Of a DNA stretch of 64,000 nucleotides, positions 1-11,826 are shown in pieces. Source of the DNA: Rotaria sordida (lineage: Eukaryota > Rotifera > Eurotatoria > Philodinida > Philodinidae); the NCBI GenBank assembly GCA_905250125.1, contig CAJNOL010000699.1, forward strand, positions 1 through 64,000. The letters are read 5' to 3'. A model generated the notes under the pieces. That model searched no databases and was not told the origin of the DNA. It saw nothing but the letters and a program-made list of their open reading frames with translations. The position numbers were made by a program, and so were the translations under genes. Within the stretch, counting starts at the first letter, position 1. Each line of letters begins with the position of its first letter.

Positions 1-108
1 TTCATATAAAACAGAATGTACTCTACATTTTATTTTAGATTTCTATTATAAAGACTAGTTCTCATTAAGTGTAGCTCGATCTTTTCTCGATTTACTTGAG
101 AAAACCTG

Positions 109-1542
109 ATGGGAGAATATTGGAATTGGTCACGAACCTTTCGGTGTCGACCTCGATTATTCTTCGAACCGTCAACAGTCGATGATCTTCGATCGATTCT
201 GAATGAAATCAATAAAAAACGATTTCGAGTACGAGTAATCGGATGTGCACATTCACTTTCGGGTCTGGCGATGAGTGATGAAGTTTTGATTTCAATGAAA
301 AACTTCAATCGAGTGATCGAAATTGATCAAGAGAAAATGGAAATTGAGGTAGAAAGTGAAATTCTTCTCTCAACATTGAACGAACTGCTTCCTAAATATG
401 GATTGGCGTTACCCATTCAGCCTTCTACTAGTTCCATTACAGTGGCTGGAACTATTTCAACAGCTAGTCATGGATCAGGTAGATCGATCAATGTCTAAAG
501 AGATATTTTATTCCTATATAGGATATCAATATGGAACAATGTCATCGTATGTTCGATCGATTCGATTAATGCAATTGAATGGAGAAGAGAAAGAATATAC
601 AGAAGAACAAGATCAAGAATTATTTCGATGTTTAACATGTAGTTTGGGCTCATTTGGAGTGATCACTAGAGTTCGACTTCAATTAGCTCCTCGATTCGAT
701 TTGGAACTAAATCGTTATTATTTGACGTTCAATTCATTTCTGGAAAGATTCAAAACTCATTATTCATCTTCTGATTATTTCTATTACTTGTGGTATCCAC
801 ATACAAATGGTGGCCTTGCTAATCATTTAACACGAGTACTACCACGCAATGTTCCTTTGAAAAATTCAATATTCTCGAGATTTGTTTCTTGGGTTCGCGG
901 GTCTTTGATTGGTGAGATCATCGATTATTTATTCGTTTTTTTAAATTCATTTTTCGTTTAGAACATTATCTATTGGAGTTTTTATTTTATGTCTCATTAT
1001 TGATTCCTCGACTGGTCATTCATATTAATCGTCTATATTTAGAATTGTATCGTCGTCCTTATCATGAAATAGCTCGATGTGATCGATTGTTAAATTTTGA
1101 TACTCCAATTATTCAATATGCAATGGAATGGGCAATACCATTAGATGAAGCAGTAACCTGTCTTGCAGAGCTTCATCAATGGATCGAAGAGCATTCCACT
1201 CGAACACGTGTTCATTATCCAATCGAAATTCGTTTTAGTTGTTCAGAGAACTGTTCGTATCTATCGCCATGTTTCGAACGAGCAACATGTTGGATCAGTA
1301 TAGGTAGCCTTCGACCCTATGGAATTTATCATTCTCAACGTCGACTAATTTTTCAAGAATTTCAAAAAATTTGCCAACGACATGAAGGAAGACCACACTG
1401 GGCTAAGGAACATTCACTCACTGTTCACAATTTTCGACAATTATATCCACAATGGAATTTGTTTCATGAAAAACGTAAACAATTCGATCCTAATGATCTT
1501 TTTATTAACGATTATCTGCAAAAAATATTTGGCTCGACGTAA
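109..1542 (+). CDS. L-gulonolactone oxidase (GULO/ALO family), 3 exons
   Basis: Likely catalyses the last step of ascorbate synthesis (L-gulono- or arabinono-lactone to ascorbate or an analogue), using FAD. Exons 109-478, 522-911 and 962-1542 join through a 43-nt and a 50-nt GT-AG intron to give 446 aa, a normal family length. The N terminus has the family start (WNWSRTFRCRP) and the FAD-linking histidine in VIGCAHS. The first splice restores SHGSG followed by YGTMSSYV, part of the PP-loop FAD domain. Then come ELFR and LGSFGVITRV, the LWYPHT segment, a hydrophobic YLLEFLFYVSLLIP stretch like the membrane segment of animal GULO, and the C-terminal RPHWAKEH and FDPNDLFINDYL motifs. Both introns are confirmed by restored conservation. 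The start codon is the only one that gives the family N terminus. No defects seen, so the gene looks functional. GULO versus ALO cannot be decided by eye. Confidence 0.87.
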
Positions 1543-2100
1543 AAGTGGATAATTGACTATTTATTTGATGACCATTCATTTCGTCCCCCTATTATTCGTT
1601 CCAATTAAATTTCGTCCCAAATTATGACTATTCATTTCCGTTAGAGAAATATTAACTAGTTTATCTAAAAATTTCAACTACTTATTTTCAAGTTCATAGC
1701 AATTCGAATTAAATATTCCTCAATATTGTTAACATAATGAAGCAGTGCGATTCTTTTCAACCGTGTATCGAGATTTTCATAAATCTTTTTCCTTGATTGT
1801 TTAGCAGCTCGAAATCGTTCGATATCGGGTATGAGCGTGGGTGTGAGAGTGAAGGTGTGCCTATTCTATTCAAGTCACCGACCCACATTTACAACTATTA
1901 TTATTTGTATTGCAAATAAAAAATCTTTCTGAATCAAGAAGTATGGGACAATGATGGAGGAAAACATGGGAAATCGATCGAACTTGGAAGCAGTATTCCG
2001 ATTCGGGAAACTTTCGGAATATTACGATGATTTCGATTCGATGCGTTTTATTAGTTTCCGGGAAACTCATTTTATTGCAAGGACAGGTGTAAGAGATATT
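1543..2100. other. Intergenic, no gene seen
   Basis: AT-rich spacer after the oxidase. Open frames here are short and have no recognisable motif. Nothing supported. Confidence 0.5.
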
Positions 2101-2443
2101 TAATGGCCGTAATGGACATAATGAATAATGTGGCCATATTGACTGTTATACATGATCTCGTGCGATGTTCCATTAGCCTTTGTCGGTGAAACTCCTTTCT
2201 CCGCACCCACACTTGGTCCGATGCCGTGTGAGTCTTTCTTGGTGGAACTCCGCATCCATACTTGGTGCGATGCTGTGTGAGTCCTTCTCGGTGTAACTCC
2301 TTTCCCCGCACCCGCATCTGCTGCGATGTGATGTCTGTTGGTTTTTTAGAATTTATGCATTTTGAATACATGTAAGAGCTCGATATTTTTGATGATCATA
2401 TCCAATACGATGATTATGTCCATTATGTCCATTATGGCTATTT
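2101..2443. repeat. Minisatellite flanked by an imperfect inverted repeat
   Basis: Arms of about 30 bp, at 2101-2130 and 2412-2443, share the core GTAATGGACATAATG / CATTATGTCCATTATGG in inverted orientation. Between them, about 2160-2335, are roughly three diverged 50-57-bp units built around CGATGC, GTGTGAGTC and GGTGGAACTCC, with clearly higher G+C than the surroundings. No protein is recognisable in any frame. It could be a small foldback element that captured or grew a minisatellite. Confidence 0.5.
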
Positions 2444-2790
2444 TGTCCACGGGCACCTTCAACGGAAACTGAATTCAATTTTCGGAAATTGATCAGTGTC
2501 GGGAAAATAAATGAGTTTTCTGGAAACTTATATAACGCATCATATGAATTTGGGTAATTTTCTTTTTCGAAAATGTGAATATACCTCAGTTTTCTCTAAT
2601 TCTATATATATTACTGATGTCGTTCAATGGATCTTGATGTATACCTGTAGTGGGTCTTATTTTAATCAGTTTTAATGTCCATGAAAGATTAGTCATGGAT
2701 CTTTTTAGAAAGAAATTCTATCTATAGTATGGCTTATTGTTGCATGAAGTAATTAAAGATCTTTGACTTTTATTTTTTTTTTGTTCTTCT

Positions 2791-4129
2791 GATCATCGAC
2801 GAGATTTTATATCAATTGCAGACAGTATAAATAAAGACTATTCTCTCTTTATTTATTATTTCGTCGATACTCGATGGATTGAAGTAGATCTTATTATTCA
2901 ACGTGTAAAAAGTGAGCGTAATATAATTAAAGAATACCTCCTTACATACATATCTATCGACAATAGACAAGAAAATCTAATAAAATGGCATATAGAAAAG
3001 ATTTGTAAGTTTAATCAATGACAAGTCGATACTTGTCAAATTCTATTTTATTCTTTTTCTATATCAAACAATATTTAAAAAAAAGAATTTCTTTGTCTAT
3101 GACAAGAACAAACATTACTACATTTGCTTTATGGTCAATATTCCAACTTATTACCAAATATATTATTGTCATTTGTTAAACGAGAAATTATCAAAAGTAA
3201 AGCAAGAATTCAACTGTTGTCTCTTGTTTTTCGTGCTATATAATAGTCAAAAGAGTATTATCTATATATTGATATTGATGAAAATACTCGAATGCACATT
3301 AAAGATCTATCTGTCAATGAGATACCTCCAATATCTTCAACCTTTATCATGAAGATAAGAGTCTTCTCGAACCATTATTATATATTTTGCACGAAACGTT
3401 CCACATCGATTAATCAACAAAGAACTTGATCGAGTTGGTGGTGAGTGTAAAGTTTATGATATAGGCAGTATATTAGTAGATTGGATTAAAATAAACACAG
3501 ATGTTTAACATAATATCATTGAATGTGTACCTCTTGAGAAGTATTGACATCAACTATTATTTATGTCGCACGTCTATTCATAGTGTCGACAATTAACCGA
3601 CAGTAGCGCTTATGATATTCTGTTTCAGGTATAAACGATAGAAGAGTGTTGTCTACTCAAATTTCAATTTATTATTAGAAAGAATTTTAATTCATCGAGA
3701 GAAAAAAAAACAGTTTCAGAATATATTTTCCTAATAAAAATTGTTGCTGCGGCATCTATATTAAAAAATTTATCTCAGAATTGGAGTCGAATTAGGCTCT
3801 GTGGCCAGTATAGGAAACTGAGATACATCAACAATATCTATCTTCATTAAAAATGTCTAATTTATGTCACTTTTTATAGAGTTGAAAAATCTAGATCTAT
3901 TTTTATGTAAAAGAGTATCATGTCATATCCTCAATAAAAGAATAGACTAGTTTTTTATTCGGTTCGAATGAGATGAATATTTACTGTTAGAGCAACTGGT
4001 AGACGATAATATGTTATATTAACTAAACTCGTCAAATGTTTATCTTTATCAGATGAAAACATTGATGTAGAAAGATGTTTTTATCAAAACAATAATCTTC
4101 TATCGTATAATCGTTTATTAGTAAAGTAA
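2791..4129 (+). mobile_element. Decayed hAT-type transposase remains
   Basis: Three open pieces lie in order on the plus strand. 2791-3021 (76 codons) contains VDTRWIEVDLIIQRVK, like the hAT TRWNSTY...LIxR block. 3389-3508 contains RLINKELDRVGGECKVYD, seen near the middle of some hAT-like transposases by my recollection. 4022-4129 contains LSLSDENIDVERCF followed by QNNNLLSYNR, matching the hAT dimerisation core (LSHGNADVERGFS.N..LL..NR). Pieces are separated by non-open sequence, so this is a dead copy. I could not find terminal inverted repeats or an 8-bp duplication, so the true ends are unknown. Assignment rests on two motifs only. Confidence 0.5.
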
Positions 4130-4992
4130 ACATCTATCAATAGTTAAATAGATAGAAATTCTTCTGTTAAATTCTTCAGTAATAATTATATCCATATGGT
4201 AAATATGTTTGATTTGTTTGTTCTATATTCAATGTTAGTATCAGATCTAGTTTGCTTTTAAACGTCGAACCAACAGATCTACCATTATGCAAAATATAAC
4301 AAAAATAACAAAACAAAATCAATAAAAATCATTCATGTAACTAATGGAAAACAAACTACTGATATAAAACATGAAAGATTTCATGAAAAAATAAATTCAA
4401 TTGTTAAACGACCAGAACAGTTTAGAATAAACTTTGTCTAGATCAACTAAAATGTTAGAGGAAGGAAGTGTAAGATTGAGTGGAACTATTAATGATAACA
4501 AATATGATAACATTACCGGAGTTGAAGTACTTCTAACAGCTCTTGCTAATGGTAATATACCTATTTTCAATAATTGGTTAGTAGAAAATAGGGAAAAATT
4601 GAACTGATTACAAAAAAAAACAGAAAAAATCAATGATTTCAATCGAGCTTTTTTTTTTGTTTATTTAAAATATTTTCGAAATATTCTTATATAAATTAAA
4701 ATAAATAAGTTCTATATAATAAAATGAGAGATGATTAGAATTTGAATAGTCTTATAATGATAAATGATCATATATCAACATATTCAGTAAAAAGCAGGAA
4801 AATGAAGATATTTTTTTAAAAATGAGGAATGTTGTGCTGCTAGGAGGTTTGTCATATATAATATTTAAATAAAATATCTGTGCTATAGTGCAGTTCGATA
4901 ATAAAAAGTTCGATAATAAAAAGTTCGATAATAAAAAGGAAGAAAAAATCGAAAATTTTGGAAAATAAAAAGACTAAGATAAAGGGTTTTGC
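4130..4992. other. Spacer with a 51-aa open frame and a 15-bp tandem repeat
   Basis: A small frame with an ATG at 4452-4607 (+) contains LTALANGNIPIFNNWLVENR. I do not recognise it. It may be the tail of the hAT copy or an unrelated relic. At 4892-4936 a 15-bp unit, AGTTCGATAATAAAA, is repeated three times exactly, just beyond the 3' end of the minus-strand amidase gene. Confidence 0.4.
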
Positions 4993-5873
4993 TCATAGAT
5001 GTAAATATTGAAAAAGCATTAAATTATATATAAAGAGAGTAAAAAAGATGAAATTAGATTTTTGATAATAAGAAGCTGAATTTAAAAAAAATTTATTTTT
5101 CTTTTCAATTGTTTCTATGGTTAATTTATCTAATGGTTTTAATTGTTTATTATCATTAATTTCTATCCATCCATAAACTTGATATTTATCTTCAATATAA
5201 TAAAGACCATTTTTAAATAAAATTGGAATTTCTCGAGAATAATTTCCTTTCCAATAATGAAAATAAAAATTTTGTTCAGCAACTCTTATTGAATTTGTTA
5301 AAACATCAACTATAATAGCAACATGTCCATAAGGCATATCTTTTTGTATTGGATAAATTAAATATGATTCATTTATTGGTCGATTTCGATGACCATTCGA
5401 ATGTTTTTTGAGAGGATATTTTTTTTTCTCAACAACATTTTCAATATATTTTAATTGATTCCACATATCATTAGCACCATTAACACTTTCAAATATTGAA
5501 CTTTTACGTAAAAAAGTCCATCGACGTGCATATTCAACACATTGCCATTTTATTCCCATATATATTCCATAAAGATAATTATCTTCATTTGAAATAAAAC
5601 TATCATTACCATTTGAATAACCAATTACATTTGATGAACTTACACCAACTATATCATTATATCGAGCAATTCTTTTTTCATTTACTAATCGTTTTTCTAT
5701 TAAGAAATAAATTTACTTTTTTTATTTATTTATAAAACTATTATCAACTGACCTCTAAGGATTTGTAAATATGAGAATTTTATTGACTTTCCTTCTGATT
5801 TTGATGATTTGGCTAAATGAGAAGATTGATAAATAACCGTTAACAAACAAACTGTAAAGACGAGTTTCATCAT
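4993..5873 (-). CDS. Glutathionylspermidine amidase (CHAP domain), secreted, probably GPI-anchored
   Basis: Likely hydrolyses glutathionylspermidine or a related amide. It corresponds to the amidase half of bacterial Gss or trypanosomatid trypanothione synthetase-amidase. Exon 1 (5873-5753) and exon 2 (5696-4993) join through a 56-nt GT-AG intron to give 274 aa. Residues 1-21 form a signal peptide (MMKLVFTVCLLTVI...). The CHAP core has NVIGYS, KWQCVEYARR with the nucleophile Cys93, GHVAI with His165, and RVAEQN with Glu181. The matching E. coli residues are catalytic. There is no ATP-grasp synthetase domain. After about residue 243 comes a small-residue patch (NSAS), then a strongly hydrophobic tail ending at the stop, which looks like a GPI-attachment signal. 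The two-exon structure and signal peptide show it is a resident eukaryotic gene, though the family is mainly bacterial and kinetoplastid, so old horizontal transfer is plausible. Confidence 0.87.
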
Positions 5874-8510
5874 TAAACGCTTCTCTAACGGTTGATATTG
5901 GATTTCTGACAGACAATAACAATATAAGATGATAGATAAGAAAATAATTCTGTTGGTTTTATTTATAATACGAATAAGAATGAAGGATAAGAGAAAGCGC
6001 TACTTTCATCTTCATAGTTAGATAATAAAGAATTATTTTGACTATAATTATTAGAATTAATTTAATAAAAAAACAAAAGAGAAATGAATTAATTTATATT
6101 CTAGAAACGTTTTTTATTATTCAGATATTGGTCAATAGTCTAGATTCTCTAATAATCTCGATTATTATCGATTTATTCTTATTGTATTTGACAATAAGAA
6201 AGAGAGAAAGACAAACGAAACTATCCTAGAAGAAAATCAATCAATCATAAACATAGATATACATATATCAGTTAATTGTAAAATTAATTCTACTAATTTC
6301 AAGAAAAAAAAAATGTTTGATTTGAAAAATCTGAGAAGTTATTCGTTTTACTAGGTTATATCCGTCGAAAAAAAACGAATAAATTTTTCCGAGTGATACT
6401 ATTTATATCATTGAGATTGATCACAATCATTCAAACCTGACGAAAATATCTCAATACAAATTTTTCTCATCAATATTTAACAAATGCAAAAATCCGAGAC
6501 AATCGCTAAGTATTATAATTATAAAGGTGATTATGTCTGATGATACATCGACACCTACCTTTTTCTTTTTCAAATCAATCAGAAGTTTCCTGACGGTGAG
6601 AATTTAAATGGTTGATTTTCACAATTAATTGATAAAATTATGAAAATAATATGTTAAATCTTAATGACATAAGAGAGTTAACGATCAACAAAAATTTTCA
6701 AGTTTTATTTTATAGTTTTGATTAACAAGAAATAAAAGAATGTTATCATATTTTTAAACGATTTTCTCATCGATTGATTGGCTTTCATTCTGGAATTTGT
6801 CTATCGTTGTTAGGTGAATTATTTTATTTGAGAATTATATTTTATCTCGTCTGAGAGAAAATTGATTTAAATATTCTTTTTTATGTTTGATAGATTTTCA
6901 ATAGTTATTTATTTAAAAAGTGATAACAATATTTTACTATGACAAGTTTTAAATAATAGAAAGATTTATTTATTTATTTTTAAGAATATTATTATCTATT
7001 ATAATAACAATCAATCTTTACAATAATCTCGGAATTGATGACTCTTTTTATCTATTAGCTAGTTGTTTTGCATCTATTTTATTTATTATTTTTGAATAAA
7101 CTCTTTTATTAAAAAGAAAAATTTTTTATCTAATTTTCGTAGGTATTAACATTCGCTCGTCTAGTTTAAAAAGATCCACTTACTTGATCAAATTTCGATA
7201 TTTGAATCATCAATAATATCACTCTTCTAGGATAAATAAATAGTGAACTTTAATAAGAAATTTTATTAAATAAAATCTTTTTTTTATTCGAATTTTTAGT
7301 TAAAACATATAAATGTTATTTGAATAAATCTGAATAGATTAAATATAGAATATATTTTTAGAATGGTCAATTATCTAAGAGTATCACTAAAATCGAATCC
7401 GAATGAATATTTTCTTATTGATTTGAATCTCTGTTTGTTAGTAGAGGTTATTGACTAATTATATATATCTATTATTATATAAAAATATTTCATTTTTTAT
7501 TAATCGAATATAGTTTATCTTATATATATTTTAATAAAATATTCAAATAAAAAAACAAGAATGGATCGATGAAAACATTATTTTAAAAAATGCGATAGAT
7601 AGTCATTAAGAGTTTGTTTAAATCCATTCAAATATCGAATTGATAGACAAAATTTTATTTTTATCTATAATAAATATTTATTTTATGTTTTATTCTATAG
7701 ATTTATTTAAATAATATATATTGAAAAGTCTCTCTAACAAACAATAACGTTCAAGTAAATAAGAGAAAGAATAGGAAAGGAAATACTTCTCAACTTTGAA
7801 ATATTTTCGAAGAATAGAATCAGAAGCACATCCTCAACATGCATCTATATGTTAACTGAACTTGTATAATAATAGTTGAACAATTTCATATGAGATTTTT
7901 TAACTTCTAATTATTCTACATATTGTCAAAATCTCGATGGAAAGTTAGCAACAAAATACTTCTTATTATCCTAATTCGAATAGAATTTCGACATTAACAA
8001 AATTCTATTAAACAAATTATTCGAATGAGTGAATATTTTTAAAAAGTCTAATTTTAATGAGGAAAATCTTTCTAAAGATAAGACTAATCAATTATGTTGA
8101 TCAGATGACAGAAATTACAACAAAAGAAAAGCGTCATTTCTTAGTTGGACGCTTTCTATTAATAATTATCATTAGATTTCATCAATATATATATGAAGAT
8201 TTATAAAAATAATTATCTTCAATTAATTGAGTTAGATTTATTAAATTTGAAATCGAAAATTGAAATGATAAATAATATTGTTTTAAATTTGTTTTATATA
8301 TAATAATTATCTTGAAAAAAAGGGCAAGAATCTATTTGATTGAAATATGTCTACACCTCCACAGATAAATTAGATTATTTTTGTTACTTCATAGTTGATA
8401 CATAGATATATAGTTGTTAGTGATACCATAAAAAGAAAAAGGAAAAAGGAAAAGCGTACTCGTTTGTCATAGGATTTGTCATTTGTTGTTTTTTTTTTCT
8501 ATGTTGTAAT
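5874..8510. other. Gene-free AT-rich stretch
   Basis: About 2.6 kb between the divergent amidase and EF-hand genes. It presumably holds both promoters. All frames are densely stopped, and I saw no clear repeat, RNA gene or transposon motif. Confidence 0.5.
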
Positions 8511-9275
8511 ATGGATAAAACTTCTAAAATATCTGGTTCATTATCAAAAAACAAGAAAATAACTGTTGCATTATCACCAAAATTATTTGCATTTGGTGGT
8601 GGAACGAAACCTGTTTCTCAGTTATTATTTAATAAATATGATACAGATAAAAATGGTTTGTTTATTTATTTAAGCTACTTTTCTTTTTCTAATCTAGTTT
8701 TCAATTTAACAAATAAAATGAAGAAATTTTTCTTTTCTTTCAAACATTTTTAATATGAATTTAAAAATAAAAAAATAAAAAATGAATTTAAATATAATAA
8801 TAAATAATATATTTTAGGTGTTATATCAATGGATGAACTTCGTTTTCTTTGTTATGATATGGGATATTTTTTATCTAATACTCAACTTGATTGGGCACGT
8901 ACATTTATTGATAAAGATGGAAGTGGTGGAATAAATTATAAAGAATTTTCATCATGGTGGCAAAATTCTTCACGTTTTGAGCATCTTTTATTATCAGATG
9001 AACAATTTAATAAATTACAACAAATAACTCAATTATATCGATCTTATGATAAAAAAAATCAAGGACAACTTGATAAAAAACAATTTAAAGAACTTTTTCA
9101 AGAATTAGTTAGAAAAAAGATAATGGAAGAAAATCAAGCTAATCAATTTGATGAAATTGATCGAAGTCAAGATGGAAAAATAAATTTTAATGAATTTGTT
9201 GCTTGGTTTTATGATCAAGGAGTTTTAGAAAAAATGGGAATTTTAACTCAAAAGAAAGATCAACAAGAAAATTAA
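8511..9275 (+). CDS. Four-EF-hand calcium-binding protein
   Basis: A calmodulin-like calcium sensor of unknown partner. Exon 1 is 8511-8655, exon 2 is 8818-9275, with a 162-nt intron 8656-8817. The join completes the first EF loop (YDTDKNG|VISMDEL), which confirms the splice. Product is 200 aa. Loops in order: DTDKNGVISMDE (about residues 44-55), DKDGSGGINYKE, DKKNQGQLDKKQ and DRSQDGKINFNE. Loops 1, 2 and 4 have acidic ligands at positions 1 and 12. Loop 3 ends in Gln rather than Glu and is lysine-rich, so it probably does not bind Ca2+. The N-terminal 40 residues are basic and low in structure (KISGSLSKNKK). No signal peptide or TM, so cytosolic. Confidence 0.88.
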
Positions 9276-9608
9276 CACATTTTTTTTTTTCATCTTTTAC
9301 AAATATATCTTCATTTTTATCTTTATCCACGCTTAATCTACAATCAAACGTTTTTTTTCCTTGATAAACAGAAGATTTTAAAATAAATATCGATGATAAC
9401 TCCAAGTATATACAGAGTATACCAAACATTTTACAACTTTTTCAAAACTCTCAATTTTCTCTTCATTTATTGAGATAATCACTTTAGTTTATATTGATGA
9501 CGGTACACATTCCTCTCCTCTATCATTATCATAGAATCATACTCTTTTACTTTCTTTTCATTCATTTTAAGACGATAAAAACTCCGGATTTATGATATGT
9601 ACTTTTAT
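9276..9608. other. 3' flank of EF-hand gene, nothing else seen
   Basis: Starts with a T-rich tract directly after the stop codon, likely 3' UTR. Open frames on the minus strand here are shadows. Confidence 0.4.
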
Positions 9609-10620
9609 TCCACCATAAAAATGGGAAAAAACTTCCAGAAATTGTTAAATTATTGGCAAAAAAAGGTCTATCCAAGTACAATTGATCGTTTTTTATGTCG
9701 GTGAAAAAAATCTTGTTGAGTTGATGCTAAATAAAAATGATAAAGAGCAATAACTGATCTTAGAAAAAGAATTAGGAATTTCGATGAAAAAAAAGGCTCG
9801 ATTCGAATATTCGTTGAAAAAGTTTATGAACAATGATTAAAAACTTTCAAATTAGTACTAAAAACATCATGCGAACAGTCAATATTGATTTAAATAAAAA
9901 ATTCAATCGAAAAATTAATTTTCACAATTGAAAAGAATATAAAAAATCAATAATAAAAACATGTTCCAGATATATTCGGAAGAGGATTAGTAGTGGCAAA
10001 ACTAGAGAAGATCATCTATTTATCAAAAATGTCTTTTTTTCAATCAAAAATATTATCTTCTCTCGACAGATAATCGATCTTATGTTAATCAATCCAGTCA
10101 ACTACATAGAATAGAAAAATATCTTCTCTATATCCTAGTTTCATTCGATATAACATCGTATCGATTAATATATTCACACCTTTTTCAAAAAATATTTTTC
10201 AAAAAATATTTTTCAAAAAAAGGCGAACAACTAAATCGATAAAATTATTATCATTATTTATTAACATTTTATAAAAAAAAAAAAAAAGAAAGGTGATCGG
10301 TTATTTGGAGACAAAAAAATGAATTTAAAAAAGAATGGCCTTACCGATCATATTGACCGTAAAGGTCACAAATGGTGTCAAAAAAGGTTGAAATTCTTCA
10401 TCCCAAAAAGAAAATATCCATTCAATTATCCAGAAGTTAATCGATTCGATTATTCAATAGGGAATAACATTTTAAATCACCTGAAATATCACAAGTCAAA
10501 ATAATCAATGATTTCGATCGACAAATCGAAAAAGCAAAGAAGACAATTTATACTAATTATCTACGGAAGACGATCGGTGCTTCCATAAAACGAGTACGTT
10601 CACTAGAAAAAACATGGTGA
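9609..10620 (+). mobile_element. Decayed Tc1/mariner-type transposon
   Basis: The plus strand carries broken transposase text in order. Near 9630, LPEIVKLLAKKGLS resembles the N-terminal helix-turn-helix. Near 9760-9830 are TDLRKRIRN and EKKGSIRIFVEKV. A longer open piece, 10319-10504, has DRKGHKWCQKRLKFF, then NRFDYSIGNNIL where PEVRPLDYSIW is expected, and ends with LKYHKSK. It is followed after a stop by INDFDRQIEKAKKTIY and KRVRSLEKTW to about 10612. Order and motifs match a mariner-type catalytic domain tail. Many stops and frame changes make it clearly dead. A 14-bp unit TTTTTCAAAAAATA is repeated three times at 10181-10221. Terminal repeats were not found. Confidence 0.55.
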
Positions 10621-11826
10621 TCAACTAATTATAGATGAATATATTTAATTCTAGTACTACTCTATTCTGTCTTTTTAACCATTTTATTATTATTTAATTA
10701 TTTTGTTTTATCTTGAAATAAATTCATTTTTCTGAAATATTGAAAAACTTTTAGCAAACTCGGTCTATTATATATAGAGATAAATATTTATCAATTATTA
10801 AAGACTCAAACTAAAATGTCATTTATTTTTTTAGTAATTATTTATTGAGATCCTCCTTTGAAAATATTCTTCATTTCTCACTTCATTCCTCTTAATAATA
10901 AATAATAAATCAATCAAATTTCAAATAGAATTTATTTAGGAAAATTTTTAAAAAGATAAAATCTTTATCCTGAATAGTTTTGCTCTTTTCTGTTATATTC
11001 TATCTCTCTTTTGAGAAAGAATTTTGAAAATAATTATTTTTAACCCAATCATTAAACAAATATCGTCTATCTAATCATAGACTTAGTCCCTTTTATAAAA
11101 CTATCTCAGCTTTCCATAGATTCTAATACATTCTACTCTTCATATCAGCATAAATATTTCATTTTCTTGCCAAAGAAAATAAAGAATTTTTGTTACAAGA
11201 AAGATTGTTGATCTCTCGATAGGCATCTTTTTCAAATCTACATGATTTTGTAGAAAATTGCTTGTAAAACTTTTTTGGAAATTCTTTTTTATTGCTAAAA
11301 TGAAACATTTTTTTTTCTTTAGATCATGATGAAAGGGTAAAGATGATAGATTTCGATGAAATAAATAAAACAAAATTTCTTTTATCACATAGTCAATCTT
11401 AAAAAATGAACAGATAACAATCATATACCTTTTTTCAATCGTCTTACAATTTTATCAAATGGTTGGCGCACGAGTAAATATCGATTTTTTTCTATTATTA
11501 TTTCAGCTTATTTTCCTAAATAACTTCTAGCTAAATATTTATTTTTTATTTGTTCATCAAAATCATCTCTCATAATTCTCTTGTCAATGTAGATCGTTTA
11601 ATAAAGAGGAGATTCTAAACGAGTAAAATAAATATGTATTTCAAAATAAACTGATATTTCCTTCTGATCATTTAGAAAACCGTTGTTGCTTATTCGAGAT
11701 ATTTCAGTTGGACGCATTATGTTTATCTTGAATATTGATCATAGAATCTTCAGATTATTTTCAATAACATATAGAATGAATCAATAGATTTTCAATATAT
11801 TTCACTATATTTTTATATTATTCAAA
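10621..11826. other. Gene-free stretch
   Basis: AT-rich; a 94-aa minus-strand frame at 11140-11424 has no motif and lysine/phenylalanine-rich low-complexity content, so I do not call it. Confidence 0.45.

Noticed and set aside
1870-2371. Two minus-strand frames after the oxidase gene as small proteins
   Set aside because: They read through the minisatellite and flanks without any motif; repeat structure explains the open frame.
4892-4936. 15-bp exact triplicate as a CRISPR-like array
   Set aside because: Units abut without spacers and the genome is eukaryotic; a plain tandem repeat.
10319-10504. 61-aa plus-strand frame as a small host gene
   Set aside because: Its text continues out of frame into further mariner-type transposase motifs, so it is a fragment of the decayed element.
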